A program made the position numbers and the translations under genes. Positions 6,673-12,349 of a DNA stretch of 12,349 nucleotides are shown here, piece by piece (within the stretch, counting starts at the first letter, position 1; the number at the start of each line of letters is the position of its first letter). Below the pieces are notes generated by a model, which was not told where the DNA came from, did no database searches, and saw nothing but the letters and a program-made list of their open reading frames with translations. Where the stretch lies: the NCBI GenBank assembly GCA_013817115.1, contig JACDDG010000028.1, positions 1 to 12,349 on the forward strand, read 5' to 3'. The DNA is from Parachlamydiaceae bacterium. GTDB taxonomy: Bacteria > Chlamydiota > Chlamydiia > Chlamydiales > Parachlamydiaceae.

Positions 6673-7217
6673 TTAGTCATCCTTTAAATGAATTCTAATT
6701 TTTAGACTAGATGATAAGTGCGCTCCAGCTTCTCTAATGACTTCTATTGGATCACCCTCGATCAATTCGAAAGTACCTTGCAGAATATTTGAGGCTATCA
6801 GCAATAGGGTTTCGGTTATTGCAAAGTGTTTGCCAAGGCAAGGGGTAAGACCTCCCCCAAAAGTTTTTTTAACATCATGAATTAAGTCGCCATTATGGAG
6901 AAAACGTTCAGGGTTGAACTCATTAGGATATTTTCCTACTAAATTGCAATCACGCAAGCGGTGATAATGATCGATAAAATAACTGTAGCTTCCAAAGTCT
7001 GTGTGCACGTTACGCACCTGAATAGGGATGGGTGAACGAGCCGCAAAAATTCATAAAATACAGCATGAAGCCTACTCAATTTGTGCAGTGTTTCGAAGTC
7101 CAAGTCCTCTAATGCATATATATTAGCAAAATGGAGTTCTTTAAGTAGTTTTTTCTGTTCATCCATATTTGTGGCTAAGTGCCCAAGTGATTTTTTTCGC
7201 ATATTCATATACATCAA
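6673..7217 (-). pseudogene. Cytochrome P450, 3' fragment with a frameshift
   Basis: The frame from 7217 encodes the K-helix region: LATNMDEQKKLLKELHF, then LEDLDFETLHKLSRLH and YEFLRLVHPSLF, with the invariant ExxR as Glu56 and Arg59. Near 7020-7030 the homology moves to the frame that starts at 7017, with PNEFNPERFL and the haem-binding FGGGLTPCLG; the axial Cys is codon 6838-6840. That frame reaches a normal C-terminus at 6673. P450s are haem monooxygenases of ~400-500 residues. Here the first ~250-300 residues, including the oxygen-binding I helix, are missing upstream of 7217, and the segment between ExxR and the PERF motif is shortened. The gene is therefore truncated and frameshifted although its haem loop is intact. 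Identification is firm; the subfamily is unknown. Confidence 0.85.
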
Positions 7218-7310
7218 ATGTTGATGAAATGAGTTAACTTTAATAAATATTCTATTATTATTAAGGTTAATCTGTTAAAATTGGAAAAAACAAACAAATA
7301 TGGTTCAATA
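7218..7310 (+). other. AT-rich leader of the double-ATPase gene; promoter not clearly defined
   Basis: This very AT-rich gap separates the broken end of the P450 remnant from the next gene on the opposite strand. The frame of that gene is closed by TGA at 7230. TTAACT (7234) with ATTATT (7257) at 17-bp spacing is only a weak promoter match. AAGG at 7264-7267 is the best ribosome-site-like run, but it is too far from TTG 7281 or ATG 7311 to settle the start. Confidence 0.3.
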
Positions 7311-10300
7311 ATGATCACGCCTAACTTTAATTCAAATAAACCTTCCTTTAATTCAAATAAACACCCTAATAAGTTGTCAAAATTAATTGGTCAAAAATTA
7401 GAAATTACTCATTTTATTGGCTGCTTAGCTTCTTGTAATCCCGAAAGCCTCCGTACTTTTAAAGACTTAGCTGAAGCAATAAATAAATTTTCACTGATTT
7501 GCTCTGAAACTTATGCTTCAATCAATTGCAATTTAGTCATGAACCTAATCTTAAAGCAGTTTCCTGACCCTTTATTGGATGGCATCAGAGAACTTATCTC
7601 TAACGCCAATGATGCCAATCAAAGAAAAATCAAAATGACCGGAAGGAATACTCTCTTGGGTGTGAAAATTGAACTCGAAGATGATACACTTTCAATAACA
7701 GATGAAGGCGATGGAATTGGATTTTCTAATTTACGGAAATTCTTTGTTCCAGGTTGTTCTTCTAATAAAACTCTTTCGGATATAAATGAAGGCATTCAAA
7801 ATGTCACCGGACGCTTTGGCCAAGGTTCGTTTGCAGCCTATTTTAGTCTAATTCCTCCGAGTTCTGTTGAAACGATCCAAAAATTAGAGTTTATCGAGGG
7901 TAAGGATACTCTAAAATTGATAATTACCTGCCTGATCGATGGAGTGCCCCATCAAGTAACCTCGACATCTCGACGTTCGGACCAAGGGCCAAAATTCGAG
8001 ACTTCATACGAACCTCTTGTCAAACCGGTTAAAAGGAAAATTTCCGTCCACTCATGGCGCGAAGGGGATGAAGCTATAAAAATGAAATTCTGTGAAGTTA
8101 AGGATCAAATTTTATTAGATATGGCCTTTGAGCCAAAAAAAGAAATAGGAACCATATATAAAATCTCCTCACCGGTTATTAAAGCTAATGAAAGTAAGAT
8201 TACAGACCACATAAAAAAAGTTTTTAAATCCGTCAGTTATCCAATAACATTAAATGGAATTTTAATTAATGATACCATCGGCAAAAAATTGAACTTTGAT
8301 GGTGGATATCTTTCATTCACTCCTATGGATGAAAGATATAAAGAGAATGTCAATGGTCTTTTACGTATTTGTGAAAGCGAATGCCTTATCCTTGATTTCC
8401 CTCTGCAAGATTTTCTTGTGCCCAAAGAAGTGACGATCAATTTTGATCGTCTTGCGTTGTCTCAGGAACGGGCTAGCATCGACTTTAAGAATTCTCAAAC
8501 CCTTGTAGAGATGGAATCGCTCATTGAAACAATTGTTCAAGGTGTCAGCTTATCCTCTTTAGAGAGAAATGCCTTGTTAAATGCTCTCAGTCCAATTATT
8601 GGTTCTAATCGGTTTAATCTAACAAATAAAATCTGTGTTGCCGTTTCTATTGAAGAGAAAGAAAAGCCTTTGACTTCTAACAAATCACAAGAGAAACCTT
8701 CTGAAGTAACTGAAATTCTGAAAAGTAACGAAGACAAAAGCCTCTATTTGAATCCTGTTTACTTTACACCTAACGACCGACCGACCTTTTTTGAAGGGAA
8801 AAATTATTTTCTTTATTCCATTTCTTCATCTTCAGAAGAACCCCTAACTGTTTTAAAAAAAGATGATGTATACCATCTTTTCATTAATGAAAAACTTTTT
8901 GTTACAGAACATCTTTTTGAATTTGAATTCAATCTTCATTTGCTGAACCTCTTGCTTAAGAATAAAGGCCATCTATTTTCCATTGAGGTGTCGGACGTCA
9001 TAGCTAAAAAATGTGGCTTAACTAAGAAACTAAAAAAGATAGATAAAGAAGAATTATCCATACCTGAGGCCCCACTTCTGGATTGGGAAAGCTATGATAA
9101 TGTTCCTAAAAGTGAAACGGCCTGTAATGGGACGGATTACTGCCTTGAATTCAGTTCAAAGTATTTTTACCCTCATAACGTAATCTTGCAACAAGGTTAT
9201 GAGAGATATATGGCGCAAACCTTATTAGAAAATTTTGATGCGAAATTTAATCATGAGTTCTTCATAAATAAATCCACTCAAAAAGAATTAGAATTTTTTA
9301 TAGAAAATCAATTAGCCGAAGATTTACAAATGATTCAAAGATATTGGACTAATCCAAAATCGATTAAGCATCTAAAATATTTTTGCGATATTTTAGTGTC
9401 CAAAGATGAGTCATTTTCACATTTTCGGGAATTCAAAGATCCTTTATTTTTTAAATTTTTAGAAAGTTTTTTTTATAGCGATATAAAAGTTAAGAATTTA
9501 CATGAACTCATTTATGAGTTTTACATTTTTTGTAGAAGTAAAACTGAAGAAGAGAAAAATGATTATTTATTATTCTTTTCTTATAGTAGTTGGCTTGAAG
9601 TTTCTGATGATTCTTTTATTGAAAAATTTAGGGAATATAGGAAGGTCTGTGAAAAGATTTTGCAAATCATTACCATTTGTAATTGTAATAGTCGTTCACT
9701 TAAAGAGAATATTTTTAAAAAATGGTGGCAAAATTTAAGCGTTAATGCAACTAACTCAGAAAACAATTTTGAAATGCTTTGCCAAATAGCTTTGCGCCTA
9801 TCTGACACATCTGCGGCTAAATACTTCTTAAGCGTTATGCATAATTTACCCCACTTAGAACATTTTGAAAGACTTTCACAAAAGCAATTAGAGAATTTTT
9901 TCAACTCACTATCTAGTTCTTCTGACTATCTGCATAAAGATATGTCTATCAAAGATTATGAAAATATTCATTGGCTCTGTCAGAATAATGAAATGAGTAA
10001 ACCTGCAATCTCTAAATGGGTTGAATTATACTGTATGGGCAGTACTGTAATGTTTTTAATTTTCCCAAATCCAAAAACTGGAATTCTAAAGGAGCTGATT
10101 GATTCATACCTAAATTTAAAATCCTTAGATGATCTTGAAGATCTATCTCTTATAGTCCAAAAAATGACATTCTTCCTATTAAACTGGATTAAATTGAGTA
10201 ATCTATTGCAATTTTTATGTGATTTTGAAAGGGGAAATAAGGAATTATTGTCTAAAATGGAAGTGGAAGAAAGAAATCAATTCATTATTGAGCAATTATT

Positions 10301-12349
10301 ATTGTTAGATGTAAAACAATATAAATTTATTAGCATTCTAAATGACAGTGAAACTCTTGAATATTTAGTAGAAAGTTATAATATATTTAGAAAAACAAAT
10401 GATTCGGAATATAATGAATTTTTCCGAAAAATTTGGGAGAGGTTAGGATGGATTTCTACACCTATTCGTCCCTTTATTTATGCATTAATAAAAAAAGAAA
10501 ATTTAATCCATGCTAATTTCATCTGGCCTATTGAGTGGACAAAGAATAATACGCTTTTAATGCATAAAGATAAAGATATTATTGAACTTCTTGGCTCTGA
10601 AGAAGTAGCAGAAGGTCGTTTAAGGGGCGTTGTAGCACAAACGACTGAAAAAAACATGTTTGTCAAAGAATTTTGTAAAAATAGTTCTGAAGCGGAAGCT
10701 TCTGAAATTCGTTTTGAAGTCCATAGTAACGAAATGAATCAGACAATTGTTTCAATTAAAGACAATGGCAAAGGGATGGATTTGAATGATTTAAAAGTTT
10801 TTAAAACTCCAAACTATAGCACAAAATCTCAGAATGGAAACTTTGGGCAGGGTGCTATGACAGGCCTTGCGGGTTATGATGAAATGGTCGTTACGACCTC
10901 TAAAGATGGTGTTAATGCTTATCAACTAGCCATTAAGAAAACACCTCAAGGGCTCGTGTTTCAAGTTGTAAATTCAGACATTTCACATCCTATTGGTACG
11001 ACAATTTTGTTAAAAAAGGAACACGGACAGGTTCTCGTTGATTTGGTTAACCTTGAAGCAGAATTGGTTTCGAGTTGTCAATATTTTAAAGGAATTGAAA
11101 TCTTTTTTCAAAATGCCCCTATAAATAAAGAGAGTAAGCTTATTGTTCTTCATGAAGAAATTGAAGATGGAATCCAAGTCCAATTAGGAAAAGGTGAGGA
11201 AGGAATTTACTGCAATGATATGAGAATGTCTTCATTAGGTGATGAGTACACTTCAATTCTTCCGAAGGGTGCTAAAGAGATGCTTGAAGATAATAAAGTC
11301 AAATTACGCGTTTTTCTCCCCCATACAAATCAAGTGATGAATCGAAATTTTCTTTTAAAAGAGAATTCCGCTCTAGAGAAAATTCAAGCACTAATTTTTT
11401 CGGCTTCTATTAATTACTACGTTAAGCAATGGGTAGTAGATGAGAAAGTCAATGAAGGGAATAAAGAAAAGAAAGAAAGAGAAAGTGAAGATGACGGTTT
11501 TCTTAAAGTTGTATCTGCTGACTATTGGGATAGATTGGACCGGCACAGGAAGAAGCCTAGTGAGGAATTGCTTCGAACTATTGAGGCCATCCAAAAACGT
11601 GACTGGAGCCTATTTACAAAAAACGAAGACTACAAACAAAAGGAACAGTTAGTACAGCATAGCCTTAATTTTTTTAAGGTGCTTAAGGACTCCCATGAGC
11701 TTTCTTTTGATAACAATGATAAATCAAAATGCATTGAAGATATGTTAACGACTGCATTAATCAAAGAAGAAGAGCGTTTGAGAAATCAGTGGCTTCAAAG
11801 CTTGAAATCTAAGTTTACTGAACCATTGGCATTTGTCGATTTACTTGTCAATTATCCGTTAAATAGGGATGGACTCACTTTTATGAAAATACGTTCATTT
11901 CTAACAAAAGTTCTTTTTGAAGAAAAGATAGTGAATTCTAAGGGTAGCTTTGATGACGAATATCTTGAGAGTTTAAGTGAGTTAAAATTAGCCGAAATTA
12001 TAAAATATTGTGTGGAAAAGGTTGGCAAAGAATTTGGGGATGACAGCAATAAGATTTTAGCTAGGATGAGGAAGAGTATAATATTTTACGGTAGATCTAT
12101 CATAGTCAAAAAGGATATAAAATTACCTGAAATTGAATCTTGGCAAGAAAAATCCTTAGAGAAGTTCTTTAAAAGTATTGGATCACAACTAGGCATAAAG
12201 ATAGATATAGAATTTTATAACTTGCAAAATGGTGCAAAAGCGTCAGGGCAAACGCATTATAAAAAATTTTTCAAAATATTTTCCCGATACTGTGATGATA
12301 TAAGTGCTTGGAAGCATTTCCTTTCAATTGATTTTTTAGAGGAGAGATC
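7311..12349 (+). CDS. Giant tandem double-GHKL (Hsp90/MutL/MORC-like) ATPase protein, 3' end outside window
   Basis: One frame stays open for 1,679 codons to the right edge. Module 1 (~80-415) has N-box ELISNAND (Glu94, Asn98, Asp101), G1 box DEGDGIG (131-137) and G2 box GRFGQGS (167-173). Module 2 (~1095-1370) has EFCKNSSEA (Glu1120, Asn1124, Glu1127), DNGKGM (1151-1156) and GNFGQGA (1176-1182). These are the ATP-lid and magnesium-site motifs of Bergerat-fold ATPases. Each module is followed ~170-220 residues later by an S5/transducer-like segment (INFDRLALSQERAS near 376; MNRNFLLKENSALEK near 1343). The ~680 residues between them are mostly helical and unrecognised, and a charged linker lies at 1381-1396. 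No signal peptide or membrane segment is seen. Families of this fold use ATP to close dimeric clamps on proteins or DNA, so two modules in one chain suggest an internal pseudo-dimer. Start uncertain: TTG 7281 is possible. The function, including defence, is inference. Confidence 0.88.
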   Translation, partial: MITPNFNSNKPSFNSNKHPNKLSKLIGQKLEITHFIGCLASCNPESLRTFKDLAEAINKFSLICSETYASINCNLVMNLILKQFPDPLLDGIRELISNANDANQRKIKMTGRNTLLGVKIELEDDTLSITDEGDGIGFSNLRKFFVPGCSSNKTLSDINEGIQNVTGRFGQGSFAAYFSLIPPSSVETIQKLEFIEGKDTLKLIITCLIDGVPHQVTSTSRRSDQGPKFETSYEPLVKPVKRKISVHSWREGDEAIKMKFCEVKDQILLDMAFEPKKEIGTIYKISSPVIKANESKITDHIKKVFKSVSYPITLNGILINDTIGKKLNFDGGYLSFTPMDERYKENVNGLLRICESECLILDFPLQDFLVPKEVTINFDRLALSQERASIDFKNSQTLVEMESLIETIVQGVSLSSLERNALLNALSPIIGSNRFNLTNKICVAVSIEEKEKPLTSNKSQEKPSEVTEILKSNEDKSLYLNPVYFTPNDRPTFFEGKNYFLYSISSSSEEPLTVLKKDDVYHLFINEKLFVTEHLFEFEFNLHLLNLLLKNKGHLFSIEVSDVIAKKCGLTKKLKKIDKEELSIPEAPLLDWESYDNVPKSETACNGTDYCLEFSSKYFYPHNVILQQGYERYMAQTLLENFDAKFNHEFFINKSTQKELEFFIENQLAEDLQMIQRYWTNPKSIKHLKYFCDILVSKDESFSHFREFKDPLFFKFLESFFYSDIKVKNLHELIYEFYIFCRSKTEEEKNDYLLFFSYSSWLEVSDDSFIEKFREYRKVCEKILQIITICNCNSRSLKENIFKKWWQNLSVNATNSENNFEMLCQIALRLSDTSAAKYFLSVMHNLPHLEHFERLSQKQLENFFNSLSSSSDYLHKDMSIKDYENIHWLCQNNEMSKPAISKWVELYCMGSTVMFLIFPNPKTGILKELIDSYLNLKSLDDLEDLSLIVQKMTFFLLNWIKLSNLLQFLCDFERGNKELLSKMEVEERNQFIIEQLLLLDVKQYKFISILNDSETLEYLVESYNIFRKTNDSEYNEFFRKIWERLGWISTPIRPFIYALIKKENLIHANFIWPIEWTKNNTLLMHKDKDIIELLGSEEVAEGRLRGVVAQTTEKNMFVKEFCKNSSEAEASEIRFEVHSNEMNQTIVSIKDNGKGMDLNDLKVFKTPNYSTKSQNGNFGQGAMTGLAGYDEMVVTTSKDGVNAYQLAIKKTPQGLVFQVVNSDISHPIGTTILLKKEHGQVLVDLVNLEAELVSSCQYFKGIEIFFQNAPINKESKLIVLHEEIEDGIQVQLGKGEEGIYCNDMRMSSLGDEYTSILPKGAKEMLEDNKVKLRVFLPHTNQVMNRNFLLKENSALEKIQALIFSASINYYVKQWVVDEKVNEGNKEKKERESEDDGFLKVVSADYWDRLDRHRKKPSEELLRTIEAIQKRDWSLFTKNEDYKQKEQLVQHSLNFFKVLKDSHELSFDNNDKSKCIEDMLTTALIKEEERLRNQWLQSLKSKFTEPLAFVDLLVNYPLNRDGLTFMKIRSFLTKVLFEEKIVNSKGSFDDEYLESLSELKLAEIIKYCVEKVGKEFGDDSNKILARMRKSIIFYGRSIIVKKDIKLPEIESWQEKSLEKFFKSIGSQLGIKIDIEFYNLQNGAKASGQTHYKKFFKIFSRYCDDISAWKHFLSIDFLEER
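7325..7362 (+). repeat. Two 17-bp direct repeats at the start of the double-ATPase gene
   Basis: CTTTAATTCAAATAAAC occurs at 7325-7341 and again at 7346-7362, offset by 21 bases, exactly seven codons. In the frame used here this doubles the peptide FNSNK near the N-terminus. It is either an in-frame slippage duplication in a disordered leader or, if translation starts further in, a repeated non-coding site. Confidence 0.8.

Noticed and set aside
7017..7217. Minus-strand frame tail after the P450 ExxR (hydrophobic, ending ITACVIAI) as a membrane segment
   Set aside because: This tail is the out-of-frame reading of the P450 segment that continues in the neighbouring frame; the hydrophobic run is a frameshift artefact.
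9502..9904. Overlapping ORFs on both strands inside the giant gene
   Set aside because: They are shadows in AT-rich sequence; the long frame carrying the GHKL motifs is continuous through them and they show no domains or ribosome sites.

Overview
The window looks like an accessory region of a bacterial genome, probably of an intracellular or amoeba-associated bacterium. That lifestyle is inferred from the mix of a eukaryotic-type protein-kinase fold, a cytochrome P450 fragment, an AbiEii relic and many decayed genes; no marker gene fixes the taxon. Base composition is uneven. The stretch 241-300 has 32 G/C in 60 bases, while 9301-9360, inside the large right-hand gene, has only 16 in 60. No rRNA, tRNA or CRISPR array was seen.

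Left part (1-3837, + strand): a 5'-truncated alpha/beta hydrolase runs out of frame into the 3' remnant of a short-chain dehydrogenase (SDR). A GNAT acetyltransferase follows, broken by one in-frame TAA exactly at its acetyl-CoA motif. It overlaps an intact, unusual gene whose product joins a signal peptide, a proline-iminopeptidase-like hydrolase and an aminoglycoside-phosphotransferase-like kinase in one chain.

Middle (3838-4306) has no gene. It holds a roughly 290-bp near-perfect palindrome with MITE features and TA at both edges, then five copies of a GGCCGA-based short repeat, then a good sigma-70-type promoter. The promoter faces a small ORF that overlaps an intact protein-kinase-like gene (4438-5751).

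The stretch 5752-7217 is a gene graveyard on the minus strand: an AbiEii-type nucleotidyltransferase toxin broken by several frameshifts, a probable serine-recombinase C-terminal remnant, and the 3' half of a cytochrome P450 with its haem motif intact but a frameshift after ExxR.

Right part (7311-12349, + strand) is one uninterrupted reading frame of at least 1,679 codons that leaves the window without a stop. It carries two complete Bergerat-fold (GHKL: Hsp90/MutL/MORC-like) ATPase modules about 1,000 residues apart, each followed by a transducer-like segment. Beside toxin and recombinase relics it is the best candidate here for an undescribed system, possibly a single-chain ATPase clamp. 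A defence role is only inferred, and its 3' end and any partner genes lie outside the window.
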